DNA of 64,000 bases from Hyperoplus lanceolatus (GCA_026929865.2 CM049404.1:2626501-2690500); one strand, 5' to 3'; shown: positions 1 through 11,439, counted from the stretch's first letter. Notes: generated by a model not told the origin, from the letters alone. Numbers and translations: made by a program.

Positions 1-200
1 TCACCTATCCAGCAGGTTAGACCCACGGCGTATGTTGCTGCAGTAACGGACTCTCGGTTGCGCTGAACCTGCTACCTGAAACGGAGAGTTGTATTGATTA
101 ATGAATTTGTGATGACCAATACAAATCCTCAATAAACCCTGAGTGTTCCAATGTATTCCCCCTTCTATTCATAATTCCATATTTTCGTCTCTCTTTTCAG

Positions 201-336
201 GGCTCGTAACACATTGCCTGTGTGCTCCGGCCTGCAGGCTCAGGTGTTATCCTGTTACCAGGGGAACAAGGAGCAGACCCTCAGGTGTTCAGACCTGGCC
301 AAACAATACATGCAGTGTATCCACGCTGCAAAGAAG
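201..336 (+). CDS. chchd6: Penultimate exon of a CHCHD3/CHCHD6-family MICOS subunit (CHCH domain)
   Basis: This exon encodes the C-terminal CHCH domain of MIC19/MIC25, a subunit of the MICOS complex at cristae junctions on the inner mitochondrial membrane (family knowledge). Two CX9C motifs are visible: CSGLQAQVLSC and CSDLAKQYMQC, joined by YQGNKEQTLR. This is the twin CX9C helix-turn-helix that is oxidised by the MIA40 pathway. The exon has a pyrimidine-rich acceptor ending in ttttcag at 200 and a strong donor, AAG|gtgagt, at 336/337. It starts with the last base of a split codon and ends on a codon boundary (phase 0). Upstream exons lie outside the window. CSGLQ and CSDL resemble my memory of CHCHD6, while the QTL..QYM core and the terminal exon resemble CHCHD3. 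The family is firm; the paralogue is not. Confidence 0.88.
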
Positions 337-359
337 GTGAGTGCTTTCTCTACAGTTAA

Positions 360-801
360 AGGTTCAGTAAGCGGAATGGTCAGTTTAGCTAACTTCCTGT
401 CAGTGACTGCAGTTAGCAGTCCCCTCCCTCGTCCCCACATTAATGCACTGCGGTCTTCAAGCAGCAAGTTATCTAGCATCATCTCAGATCCATAAGTGTG
501 ATAAAACATGATACAAACCAACAAAACAGACATTGGGAAGGATTTTTACCTGCTCCGCCATTGTAGGCGCATACACATTCACCCATCTGCACCGGCAGTG
601 AGACGGGTGCCGGTTTGTAGCGTTCTCTCTTCTGATTGGTTATCAGTAGTGGGATCCCCGAAAAGTTATTTACCGATTACATGTAGAGCGAGTGACTGAG
701 AGATCGGCTTTATGAAACTCGCACACTATATAAGTGATCACTGTATGAATAAAGAGCGATTTAACACTTACATTAACATAAATAAATCGCTTAATTCACC
801 T
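360..801. mobile_element. TTAA-flanked MITE, family T1, copy 1 (442 bp)
   Basis: The element is bounded by TTAA at 356-359 and 802-805 and has imperfect inverted ends, AGGTTCAGTAAGCG and AGGTGAATTAAGCG. The TTAA duplication is typical of piggyBac or Kolobok transposition. Other copies lie at 33253-33690 (same orientation) and 55697-56159 (opposite). There is no coding capacity; the short reading frames inside are chance. The insertion begins only about 20 bp after the chchd splice donor. Confidence 0.8.
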
Positions 802-824
802 TTAATGTTACTAGAACAGGGGCC

Positions 825-905
825 TTGGGCTGGGCGATATGGCCTACAAAATAAATTCCCCTCTTTAAACTACCAATAAAAGGAATTTCACGATAATAAA
901 TGAAA
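825..905 (+). repeat. hAT-like terminal fragment (GGGCTGGGCGATATGG)
   Basis: The sequence TTGGGCTGGGCGATATGG matches the terminus of the complete hAT element at 24343-25325. No partner end is seen nearby, so this is a solo or decayed end. The bases from here to about 1366 are AT-rich with no recognisable gene; they include a small direct repeat, agtcccttgc, at about 1291-1311. Confidence 0.45.
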
Positions 906-1366
906 GTACAAACCTAGCGTTTAACTTAACTCAAAAGTTCTATCTCCTTAAACAAAATAAAGTGGCTAATGTGGCATTATTAATGTGTGCCCAAGCAATA
1001 TAGTTTTTCCCCAAATGTTACCATTGTTTTTTTTTTACCGTTGTCATAAAATTGAAGATGTGTGGCATACATGGTGATGTGTAATATACCTTTACTATTG
1101 TAAAAATATCACCTTGAGAAAAGATTGCCACTTGAGCTTCAGGTTCTTGAGATAAGCAGATAAGATAAAAACAATGTAAAAAAAAAAAACACTACTCAAC
1201 ATGAAGTCAGTCAAATGCATCCCTCTTACTGTAGTTAGCAGCAATCCAAATTCCTGGATCCACGGCTGCATTATTCAGTAGCAGAGTCAAAGTCCCTTGC
1301 AGTCCCTTGCAGTGCAGTATGTAGCTCACTGCAGCAGCTCTATAGGTTACACACTGACATAGTTAG

Positions 1367-1369
1367 AGT

Positions 1370-1418
<49 letters not shown>

Positions 1419-1568
1419 CGTGTGTGTGTACTTTCAAGATCACCTGCAGCATTGCATGTGGCTTGTATGAATCCCATGCATACCCCAACACAAATTTACA
1501 TCAAATCAAATCTAAACTTATTTTTGGCTTCTTGTATGCCCATACTTATGAAAACCAAATGTCCTGTG

Positions 1569-1619
<51 letters not shown>

Positions 1620-1757
1620 CGTGTGTACGTGTACGTGTGTACGTTTATTCCTGATATTAGCTAGTGTGAGATAACGAGTAGTAAAGACTCTTTGAAGACT
1701 GTTTAAAAAGAGAACGGTGGATCATATACAGTGCGTGTGTGCGTGTGTGTGTGTGTT
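1367..1757 (+). repeat. Cluster of three (GT)n microsatellites
   Basis: GT/GC-interrupted dinucleotide tracts lie at 1367-1430, 1567-1643 and 1731-1757, separated by unique DNA. The Cys/Val-rich open frames here are only translations of (GT)n. Confidence 0.95.
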
Positions 1758-2413
1758 TTGCGGTCTGCTTTAAGTTACACATCAAGGTCTTGCCTCTTGA
1801 TTAGGCCCCGAGGCTTCTCCCTGACTTTCACCTCGTCAATTTGAAACTTTATAAAGTTATTCCACAATGGTGCGTGCTTTTAAAAGCTGTCACTGTTAGT
1901 TTGTATCTTCTACTGATATATATTTTTTCCTGTGGAGTTGATGCTGCGTGGGCTGGGATCTTGTTAAATATACTAGATGGCTTCATCCACTGTAAAAAAC
2001 AAACCAAAGTGATCATTGTTAATACTAATACCATATAACCATATATGTTGTCAAAAATGTCTCTGTTCTTTAGTGAGCTAAATAGCCAATCAAGTGCTTC
2101 GGTCTGAAACCAGTTCAGCTTCACATCCTTCTCTATACCTTTCTGCACGAGTAAAGGAATCTTTCTGTAAATATATGCCATGCTATGTGAATCATTTAAA
2201 TTCCAACAAACCATGTAATGGGGAAATATCGACTGTGCATTCATGAATGGCGACCGGTCTATTTATGACTGGAAAATTCATCCTAGTAATCGAAGTTAAG
2301 TGTGAATTCTGTTGGAGGGGCCTGCTTATTTATCACTTCTGCTTATTTAGTTAATCAGATTTAAAAACATGAATTTATTGAAGAAAGTCTGTGAGGGGTA
2401 AAGGGCAAACAGA
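1758..2413. other. Unassigned intronic DNA
   Basis: This is AT-rich sequence without a recognised repeat end or exon. A 131-codon open frame on the minus strand (1849-2244) shows no family motif and is probably chance. Confidence 0.5.
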
Positions 2414-2925
2414 CAGTCAGTGCAGTTACATGGGACAGCTAGATTGGATTAAGACATATACCGAACTTGCAACTCGATCAGACCGTGTCACTTGTCTGAG
2501 TATACATGGCCTTTCAAATATTCGATAAATGGCCGAAGTATAGCTGACTCCGCTATGCTAGGTGGCGCTGTAGCCCTTTCAACAAGTGGTTATATAGCCA
2601 CGTCCGGTTCTCTGCCGGCTAAAACACTACTATTTTTTTACGTCGTCTCCTTCCACTTCCTTGTGAAATCCTCCGCAGGGATTCTCGAGCAAGCGCAGAA
2701 CGCAAACTCCGATATGAGATATGCGATCCCTGTATACATGCAGAGAGAATGCCGACTATGAACGAGTTATAGGTGTTCTTATCCGACTTCGCTTGTCCGT
2801 TAATGTGCCGATTTGTGTGTGAAGTAGATCGGATAAAGGTGTTTACATGCATTTTACAAGTCCCGTTCAAGTCTTATTCGTTTATGTACCCAATTATCAG
2901 TCTGCATGTAAACGCACTGACTGAC
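2414..2925 (+). mobile_element. MITE with CAGTGCGTTTACATG-type ends, copy 1
   Basis: The ends are inverted: CAGTCAGTGCAGTTACATG at the left and CATGTAAACGCACTGACTG at the right. Internal sequence is about 90% alike by eye with the copy at 25797-26285, including the block around ggcgctgtagccctt. The element is about 510 bp with no coding capacity. Superfamily is uncertain; a Harbinger-type MITE is one possibility. Confidence 0.75.
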
Positions 2926-3119
2926 TTTAGATTCCTGGGGTTTTAAATGAGACAGATAGGACATTTCATTTGGACTGAAATAAGGTCCAGTTCTGTCTGT
3001 GTCTCTCCAGACTCACAGAAAGACACTGTGATTTGTTTTGATCAGTGTCACAGCAGGTCAGTGGACTGCACCACGTCTCCCTGCTGAACTAGGCTGATGT
3101 CATTGTGTGTGTTTACATG

Positions 3120-3178
<59 letters not shown>
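3120..3178 (+). repeat. (TG)n microsatellite
   Basis: A pure dinucleotide run of about 59 bp. Confidence 0.97.
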
Positions 3179-3181
<3 letters not shown>

Positions 3182-3397
3182 ATGTGTGTGTTTGTACAGG
3201 CTGTCTTTGTGTGTCTGTACATGCCTGTGTGTTTGATGGCAAACGATGGGAGGATCCTACAGAGACGGAGGTGATAAACCTCTAGTCATTATCCTCTGGT
3301 AGACTGAGTCTAACGTGGGCACTGGTACACATACATGATACATACACACTGTCCAGACACCCTGTGGGCCATTGATCTGCACTCTTAAATGCAAATA

Positions 3398-3398
<1 letters not shown>

Positions 3399-3454
<56 letters not shown>
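3399..3454 (+). repeat. (AC)n microsatellite
   Basis: A pure dinucleotide run followed by a short CTCTCT tract. The roughly 690 bp downstream (3460-4149) contain no gene or repeat I can identify. Confidence 0.97.
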
Positions 3455-3456
<2 letters not shown>

Positions 3457-4149
3457 CTCTCTCTGTCTGTACGCCTGGTGTCGGCAACACTTTTTATTTT
3501 ATTTTAGCCGATGCCATTGAAGTTTTAATTTTTTTTTGTGCTGATGCTTAAGACTGACTCCCGCTGTCATCTCCTGCAGATTTCTATTGGAACAATTTTT
3601 AACTTGAGCGTGTCAAAGATTTAGCAAATTCTTATTGTTGTTCCACATCCTTCACTCCCATACAATGGATCTGGAAACAACCGTGTCTTTTTCCATCTTC
3701 TGTTCATCTGTAAATGGGGAACACTAATAATGACTCATTACAACAACTGACTAATTGACAATCACCACTAACCTGCTAAAGAAACAGCCTGCTACCATAT
3801 CACATTGACGACATGCAGAACAGGTTTTGCCCAATGAATGTATGTTTCATTTTATCAAAGATATACAGGCAAATTTCTTCACCTAGCCTATGAGTCAATT
3901 GTTCACAATAAACGGTGTGCACCTCCCTTGCTGCTGCCCATAATAAATGTGCTAGCTGTGGTTGTGTGACGTCGGACCAAAAACTCTCAGTGAAGTCGAA
4001 GTTATCGTCCAGACTATTCACTCTTGCCGAGGTGACTACAACGGACTGCAGTGTGTTAATCTTTTGGGAACCTTTACAGCTTTTCACAGTGAATAACGAC
4101 AATAAATGCGTACCGAACCACTCAGTGGAAATAAGGCAAGACAAGTCAC

Positions 4150-4410
4150 GCAAGTAGGGAAGTAAGGCATACTTCCTCCTTACTATTTAGTATGCCAGAA
4201 AAAGATTTAGGATGTCCCACTACATGCACGTCAATTGTAGTATGCACACTGTGTGTGTGTGTGTGTGTGTCACTAGTAAAACAATGCTTATTTTTATAAT
4301 CTCGTCTTTATTCTTGAATTTTTTTTCTCTTTCCTGTGGCCCTAATACTCTTCTGTACTTTAGTATGTAGTGTAGTAAAAAGAAAGAGTATGTGATTTGG
4401 AACGCAAGGA
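4150..4410 (-). mobile_element. 'TGCGTTCCAA' MITE, family M4, copy 1 (inverted)
   Basis: It shares the blocks ttactatttagtatgcc, acatgcacgtcaattgtagt and tctgtactttagtatgtag with four other copies at 23920, 26734, 37719 and 60635. It ends at the right in gatttggaacgca. A (GT)n run at 4250-4271 interrupts it. The left end is degenerate. The 765 bp that follow (4411-5175) show only a short GA-rich tract at about 4746-4763 and no gene. Confidence 0.7.
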
Positions 4411-5175
4411 GTGTGAGCAGAGGTGGAAGGTAAAGGGGAACAGGTGAAGGAGACAGTACAGAGGGAGCAAGAACAGATATAAATTTGGAAGAAAAAAAAC
4501 CTAGAGCGAAAGGCTGTCCAATCACAGAAGTATGCGGAGCTAACAGCTAGGTCAGGATCTGGCCAGCTGCAAGTTCAGAGCCTCTGAAACTTTAAATGCC
4601 GTTATTTTTTCTCCTTCAGCAAGGATACACACACATTCACACATACGAACACATCCGCAGTCATGATGTGTAGAACAGACACAGCAGGCTTTGGCTCTAA
4701 TACCCAGGGAGTTACTCCTTAAGTTAAAAGCTGCCTGTCAGAATGGAGGGAGAGAGAGAGAGAATCAAAAAAAGAACCAGAGAATGAGGTAGAATCAGAG
4801 TGAAAAACATAAAGGTCTGAGATGCAGCAGAGCGAACGAAAAAGAGATTTTGGAAACACGTCAAACTCTGTGTACCAGGGGTTGTATTCACAAAACATCT
4901 TTAAAGGCATAGTTCATCTTTTTACCTTATGCAGACGGCCATCAGTCACTATAAGGAGTTAGGGGGAGGCGTGGCTATAGCAGAAGTCAGGCTGGTACTG
5001 TTGCGGAGGGGGCCAGAAGAAAAATGTGTTTTCTACTAACTTGCTGATTTAGGAGTAACCTTTAGAAAGAAAGGGGGCGTGTCACAAATTTTTGGGGATA
5101 AGAGTAAATCAAAAAGCTTTTTTCCTCGCAGCATCCGCCATTCCACAGGTTCCCGCTTATGTTATTGCATATTGA

Positions 5176-5472
5176 GGCAGCAGTGGTGAAGTGGGTAGGG
5201 AGATCGTGGTGAAGTGGGTAGGGAGATCGTCCTCTGGAGTGCAGATTCGAAGGTTCGATCCCCCGTCTCCCCGCCACATGTCGAAGTGTTCCTGGGCAAG
5301 ACACTGAAACCCAAATTGCTCCCGATGGTTCAGAAGCCGCCTTGCATGGCAGCTTCTGCCATCAGTGTATGACTGTGTGTATGAATGGTTGAATGTGGTA
5401 AGAAATGTAAGGCGCTTTGGGGCTGAGAGAACCGTCTAAAAAAGCGCTAAATAAGTCAAGTACATTTACCAT
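5176..5472 (+). mobile_element. tRNA-derived SINE with L2-like tail, copy 1, with duplicated A-box region
   Basis: The head has a Pol III-type B box, GGTTCGATCCC (5252-5262), and an A-box-like GTGGTGAAGTGGGTAGGG. The body and tail end in a gcgctttgg...gcgctaaataagtcaag...catttaccat motif like those shared with L2/CR1-type LINE 3' ends. A 23-bp unit covering the A box is tandemly duplicated at 5183-5205 and 5206-5228. The bases 5473-6061 between the two SINEs show nothing recognisable apart from a weak LINE-like 3' tail near 5900-5960. Confidence 0.82.
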
Positions 5473-6061
5473 ATCTCTCCTCTTCCTTCCTTTTATCTTA
5501 ATTTCTGTTCCCGGCTTTGATGCTCTGATGTCCAAAGAAAAGTTGGCTATACCTTCAAATCAGTCTTAGCTAAATGTAATGTCATCATGTGCTGCTTGTC
5601 AAATTGAAAAATTCTGATTCAGATATACCACTAGGAATTCTAATATACTGCAGAGACCAACCATTCTTAACATACATGTGGCATGCGATTATTGATTAAC
5701 TGGAAATAGTTGAAAATGTCCGAACCTATCAATGAATACAAGTTTGGAATGGCAGAAATAACAGTAAACGGTATGACACACTATAGGAATAACCTTTGTG
5801 GTATACCTGTGCCGCTCTTTAGACTATGTGCAATAACCCTCTGACATATTGAATGTATTTACTGTTTTGTTATGTTTGTTATGCGTATATTTAGCATGGA
5901 GCCGACTGTGAACATTTCACTGCAATGTGTTGTGTATGTGACAGATAAAATCTGAATCTGATAGAAGCCATCATGCTTTGAATGAGAGTAAAAGCCAGAG
6001 ATCCCCCTTGACCAAAGGAAACATGTCGAGGTTAATTGTTGGTTACCAAGGCAATGCAGTA

Positions 6062-6341
6062 GAGGCAGTGGCCCAGTGGGTAGGGAGATCGTCCTCTGGA
6101 GTGCAGGGTCGGAGGTTCGATCCCCCGCCTACCCGCCACATGTCAAAGTGTCCCTGAGCAAGACACTGAACCCCAAATTGCTCTCGATGGTTCAGAGGGT
6201 GTCTTTCATGGCAGCTACTGCCATCGGTGTATGAGTGTGTGTATGAATGGGTGAATGTGGTAAGAATTGTAAAGCGCTTTGGGGCTGAGAAAATCGGCTA
6301 AAACGCTATATAAGTCATGTCCATTTACCATTTACCAACAT
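6062..6341 (+). mobile_element. tRNA-derived SINE with L2-like tail, copy 2
   Basis: This is the same family as the SINE at 5176, with a single A-box region (gtggcccagtgggtaggg) and B box GGTTCGATCCC (6114-6124). The tail includes gtaaagcgctttggggctgag and ends in repeated catttacca. The bases 6342-6829 after it are unassigned. Confidence 0.83.
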
Positions 6342-7072
6342 AGCTGAACGACAATTGCTTCGGCAACCTACAAATAATAAAGAGTGATGGGGACTGAATA
6401 CTCCTATTCCTTCCTGTGTGCATGCGTATGTTCCAACTCTAATTTGATTATAGGTGTTTGTAATCTTACCATTTAAATGTTCTGGGTTAGTTGTCCAAGT
6501 ATTTAATATGATGTTTGTTAGATTTTGTCATCTGTCATACTCTTATTACAATCTCCAAGATGAGCCAGTGTATTAGGATTGACTGTCCTTCTCCTTGCCT
6601 CCTTTACTTGTAATTCTTAGCTTATAAATTAGGTTGTTGAAGTGTCCAAGTCTACAGGTAGATACGATTGGTGAAGTGGTAGAAGGTCTGATTGATGACA
6701 TGTCATGTCTGCTGAGGCCACTTTACAGATAATAAATGCTGTGTAAAAGAAAGAGCTTTTCACAGAATGGCAGAATTTGCTCAGGCTTACGTTTAAAATC
6801 TTTCTGGATTTATTAAAGGTAGTGATATACAGTATCTCACAAAAGTGAGTACACCCCTCACATTGCTTCAAATATTTCATTATATCTTTCCATGGGACAA
6901 CACTGAAGAAAAGACACTTTGATACAAAGTAAAGTAGTCAGTGTACAGCTTGTATAACAGTGTAAATTTACTGTCCCCTCAAAATAACTCGACACAGCCA
7001 TTAATGTCTAAACTGCTGGCAACAAAAGTGACTACATCCCTAAGAAAAAATATCCAAATTGGGTCCAAATTG

Positions 7073-7391
7073 TCAATATTTTCTGTGGCCACCATTATTT
7101 TCCAGCACTGCCTTAACCATCTTGGGCATGGAGTTCACCAGAGCTTCACAGGTTGCCACTGGAATCCTCTTCCACCCATCCATGACGACATCACAGAGCT
7201 GGTGGATATTAGAGACCTTGCGCTCCTCCACCTTCCGTTTGAGGATGCCCCAAAGATGCTCAATAGGGTTTAAGTCTGGATACATGCTTGGCCAGTCCAT
7301 AACCTTTACCCCCAGCGTCTTTAGCAAGCCACTGGTCGTCTTGGAGGTGTGTTTGGGGTCGTTATCATGTTGCAATACTGCCCTGCGGCCC
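7073..7391 (-). pseudogene. Tc1-family transposase C-terminal fragment (inverted arm)
   Basis: On the minus strand the frame reads [11 protein letters not shown], then [20 protein letters not shown], ending NNGGHRKY and stop. It contains the second and third catalytic blocks of DD34E, with S to Y before PDLNP. It is an inverted duplicate of the C-terminal end present at 7915-8190. On its own it lacks the DNA-binding domain and the first catalytic Asp. Confidence 0.88.
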
Positions 7392-8190
7392 GGTTTACGA
7401 AGGTTGAGTGCACATGCTCAGCGTCATACACAGAGGTTGGCTTTGGAAAATAGACGTATGAGTGCTGCCAGCATTGCTGCAGGGCTTGAAGGGGTGGGGG
7501 GTCAACCTGTCAGTGCTCAGACCATACGCCACACACTGCATCATACTGGTCTGCATGGCTGTCGTCCCAGAAGGAAGCCTATTCTAAAGATGATGCACAA
7601 GAAACCCCACAAAAAGTTTGCTGAAGACAAGCAGACTACTGACATGGATTACTGCAACCATGTCTTGTGGTCTGATGAGACCAAGATACATTTATTTGGT
7701 TCAGATGGTTTCAAGTGTATGAGGCGGTAACCAGGTGAGGAGTACAAAGACAAGTGTGTCTTGCCTATAGTCAAGCATGGTGGTTGGAGTGTCATGGTCT
7801 GGGGCTGCATGAGTGCTGCCAGCACTGGGGAACTACAGTTCATTGAATTCTAACATGTACTGTGACATACTGAAGCAGAGCATGATCCACTCCCTTCATT
7901 AACTGGGCCGCAGGGCAGTACTGCAACATGATAACGACCCCAAACACCCCTCCGAACGACCACTGGCTTGCTAAAGAAGCTGAGGGTAAAGGTTATGGAC
8001 TGGCCAAGCATGTCTCCAGACCTAAACCCTATTGAGCATCTTTGGGGCATCCTCAAACCAAAGGTGGAGGAGCGTAAGGTCTCTTGATGTCGTCATTAAT
8101 GGGTGGAAGAGGATTCAAGTGGCAACCTGTGAAGCTCTGGTGAACTCCATGCCCATGAGGGTTAAGGCAGTGCCGTAAAATAATGATGGC
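7388..8190 (+). pseudogene. Tc1-family transposase, broken (forward arm and centre)
   Basis: This is a DD34E transposase read on the plus strand. The HTH/linker half (RRLSAHAQRHTQRLALENRRM, approximate) is followed by the first catalytic block VLWSDETKIHLFG at about 7655-7695. After a stop at about 7728, pieces of the second block (..[10 protein letters not shown] in shifted frame) and the third block [20 protein letters not shown] (8011-8070) follow with several stops and frameshifts. It is not translatable as one protein. The N-terminal first HTH is missing because the inverted arm replaces it. Confidence 0.85.
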
Positions 8191-8845
8191 AACACAAAAT
8201 ATTGACAATTTGGACATTTTCACTTTGGGATGTACTCACTTTTGTTGCCAGCAGTTTAGACATTAATGGCTGTGTGTCGAGTTATATTACGGGGACAGTA
8301 AATGTACACTGTTATACAAGCTGTACACTGAATACTTAACATTGTTTTAAAGTGTCATTTATTCAGTGTGGTCCCATGGAAAGATATAATGAAATAGTTG
8401 AAGAAATGTGAGGGGTGTACTGTCATACATATGTATGTATATGGACTACATTTTAAACACCCTACCAATGCAATGTATTGGATAATCACTAGAAAACAAA
8501 GCTTATTTTTATAATTAATTTTAGCTTGACTTTTTCTTTTCAGGGATGGTTGATTCCTTTGTGTCAGTCAGTCTACGAGGGCTAAGCTGTGAAGGCTGCA
8601 AACATTGGAAAGAGAAAATGAGGCTTTATTTTATCTAATCTTGTCGTGTACTCTTGTGTTAAATGTTATTGACATAATACTATGAAAATTAAGATGGACA
8701 TTTCAACTTTTTTTTATTTTGGAGTTAAAGGAATACTTCAACCCATACGGAACCGGCGTTCTATCATTACAAAATCGCTATTATAATATAATGAATGAGG
8801 TTTTTCTTCCCTCAGTCTTCCCTTGGCCCAGCTGTCCTGTTAATC

Positions 8846-8907
8846 CTAACCCTACATTTTACCATGTGTGATGTACCATGTGTACACATGGTAAAATGTA
8901 GGGTTAG
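8846..8907. repeat. Perfect 23-bp inverted repeat (hairpin)
   Basis: The arm 8846-8868 (ctaaccctacattttacc...) is the exact reverse complement of 8885-8907, with a 16-nt loop. The rest of 8422-10674 is unassigned: 9308-9430 looks like a decayed repeat with ggtccagacc/ggtgtggtcc, and 9583-9610 has a tRNA-like A-box stretch (gtagctcagtgggtaggg) without a complete tRNA. Confidence 0.9.
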
Positions 8908-10674
8908 ACATTGAGACCACAAAACTCTCTTTTCTCAGGCTAGGATGAACCGATTTCTAAAATGTTTGCACATTTAAACTACATCGGATCTCAGAGTTCA
9001 ATAGAACTTCATATTCCCATCGGTGAAGTAGGTCTTTGGCTAATTTGTACTTGAAACAGGCAGAGCTGAGAAAAACTCAAGGGAGCAAGTTGGATAAGGA
9101 ACAATTACCTTTGTGTGAGTGCAATGCTTGCATTTGCATCTTAAAAATGGTTCTACCAATCCTAGTGTGAGGCATAAGCCACATAAATATTGCTAATAGT
9201 CTTCATACTCCTATCAAATTGGTGACATTCTTCTTGCTAGTTGAATGGGAGTAAAGTTGATCATGTTAGAGCTATTTGAAGTGACTTAGCTACTTAGCAG
9301 ACTTGGGGTGTATTCACACTGGGAAAGTCCGCTAGTTCACTTGCTTTGGTCCAGACCAAATAGAATTTAGATTTTTTTTTCTTTGGTGTGGTCCACTTTC
9401 ATATTGCCCCTTTTGCAAGTGAACCAGCATTACAAAGCAAAACCACACGTGATCTGAGAAGAAGAATACTACTGAAGATCAAAAAAACAACACATGCTGT
9501 AGATTAACAGAGAGCTATAGACTGGTAAATGTGAGAGGCCAATGAGAAGTCAATGGAAGCATCATAGAAAATAAAGAAAAGGGGTTCCCGTAGCTCAGTG
9601 GGTAGGGCACGGATGAGTATTAACTTCCGGGAAGATTTTGGTTATGGATCGATTGGATACTTTTCCTACTCAACCGCCCCACAATGCATTGCGTATTTTC
9701 AAACGACAAGGACGGTATTTTTTGGTCAATTCTTTATTTACAATTCTGCATTCTATAAGAAGAAGAAGACATTCTTTATTGCTTGGGTATACTTCAGTGT
9801 GAATGTTTCGACGCACCTCACATACACAATCGATATTTAAGTAGACAGTATGTATTATACAGATGTTGAGTATGTAGGAGGGAGGACGTTAGTATGGCTT
9901 TCTGAACACAGCCAATGAGAGTAAAAAAAAAAGAAGGGTAAAATGGGGAAATGGTGTAGAGAGGAAGGTGCGAGAAAAAAGAAGTATGGGTGTTAAAGCA
10001 CACTAGTGAACACTGTTCAATCGAAGCGGACACTAGGGTTGGACAATATCAACGTCAAACTAAAAAAGTGTCATAACTCAGAAATGTAGTTACGCACTAT
10101 AGCTTTAAGGTATTTGTTATTTAACATGGACACATTAAACAGCACATTTTATCATGATATTAATTAAAGGAACACATTGCTATTTTTTAAAAGACTCCGG
10201 TTTGCCCAACCCAAACTGATACAAGTACAAGAAAAGTAGCACAGTGCAAGAAAATAAACACGGAAAATAAATGAGCGGGAGACAAATAGAACCATAAATA
10301 TAGAGGAAAATATGAGGCGATGGAAGCATGATGCTGAACCCTGAGCAATTAAAAAAGCCTGGGGGAGAAGACTGGGAGATGGGCTATAGGTTAAGAGAAA
10401 ATGATGAAGAGAAGGAGGTGTATAGTTGATCAACAGAGGTGGAAGGCAGGTGAGTATCAGAAGGCAAAGAACATGAACGGAGAGGTGGTTGGATAATATA
10501 AGGAGATAGCCTGAGTGGTCATGGAGACAGGAGTTGAGATGGACAGAGTATGAAATGATGCAGGGAGGGAGAGAGAAAGAGAGACGGCTGGCCCCTCAAC
10601 AGTCAACACTAATGAAGAAGAATGAGCGGCCTGAGCCTGCTTTCTGGAACCGCTCCTCACTACACACACAAAAG

Positions 10675-10700
10675 ACACACACACACACACACACACACAC
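10675..10700 (+). repeat. Short (AC)n microsatellite
   Basis: A dinucleotide run. The flanking 10701-11439 shows no recognised gene or element. Confidence 0.9.
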
Positions 10701-11439
10701 TGAAATATGGACTCTCCCAAATTTTGACACCAAAAATTATATGGAGCGAAAACCAGCAATAAGCCGAACATCACATTCACCTCATCGCTAAGCGTGAATA
10801 AATATTACAAAGTGTCTCTTTTGCTTTTTCTTTAAACTTGGCCTAATTAAGGAATGGAGTTCTCTCCAACATTTTTTCACTATTTGTTCTAAGGGAATAC
10901 ATGTCAGATTAAAAATAAAAACCTCCGGCGCGGGCGTTTCACACCAAGCTTTCTAAATAAGATCAGAGTGGCTTGCTTTAATTGGGGCTAAAGTCTTTGG
11001 CAGTGTTGTTATATCCCTTTTCCAGGGCTGCAGAACTTTTCTACAAAGTCGATGTACCGTGGAGAAGATATAGCACTGATTATCCTCTGACACTGTTTGT
11101 GACTCCTCTGCCCACCAGAGACAACAGGAAATTCAACTTTGAGCTAAATAAATGAAATCCTATACATTGTTCAGTGGGAGTTTTCCACTTTTTGAAATTA
11201 GTGTAGAAATGATTTGTAGAAGGTGACATTGATTCAGAGCACATGTTTTGTCTGATTCTAGTTTTCTCTTCAGCGCTAAATTGAAGGTCTGTTTGTGCCT
11301 CATTAGCTCTGACTGTCTTCAGACAACAGGAAAAAACCCACTTTTTTTCCTCTGCTTCTATCTCTAGTGGAGAGCGTTCTATCCCAGCAGTGTCTACAAG
11401 AAGTTTTCACTAATGTTTTGTGTTTTAATTTCATTTTAA

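Larger units (their letters stand above)
6830..8421 (+). mobile_element. Tc1 element with long head-to-head inverted arms (snap-back copy)
   Basis: The left end is an intact Tc1 TIR, CAGTATCTCACAAAAGTGAG, preceded by TA at 6828-6829. The right end has the same TIR in inverse but lacks its outer ~18 bp, stopping at gtgaggggtgtact. The left 562 bp (6830-7391) are an inverted copy of the right 517 bp (7905-8421), so both termini derive from the same 3' end of the parental element. The 513-bp centre (7392-7904) is single copy and holds the upstream half of the transposase. The result is a foldback-type structure rather than a normal Tc1. Confidence 0.85.

Noticed and set aside
1368-1654. Cys/Val-rich reading frames
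   Set aside because: They are translations of (GT)n microsatellites.
1849-2244. 131-codon minus-strand frame
   Set aside because: AT-rich, with no recognisable family motif, signal peptide or splice support.
2492-2870. Overlapping 80-90-codon frames on both strands
   Set aside because: They lie inside a MITE, and the second copy at 25797 does not preserve them.
8544-8586. An acceptor-like tttttcttttcag followed by a short phase-0 frame ending in TAA, a rival terminal exon for the chchd gene
   Set aside because: The residues after the acceptor (GWLIPLC...) do not resemble CHCHD3/6 C-termini, whereas NMVNHG at 32076 does. An alternative transcript end cannot be excluded.
9583-9655. Possible tRNA gene (gtagctcagtgggtaggg)
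   Set aside because: It has an A-box-like stretch but no B box at the right distance and no cloverleaf; it is more likely a SINE-head remnant.
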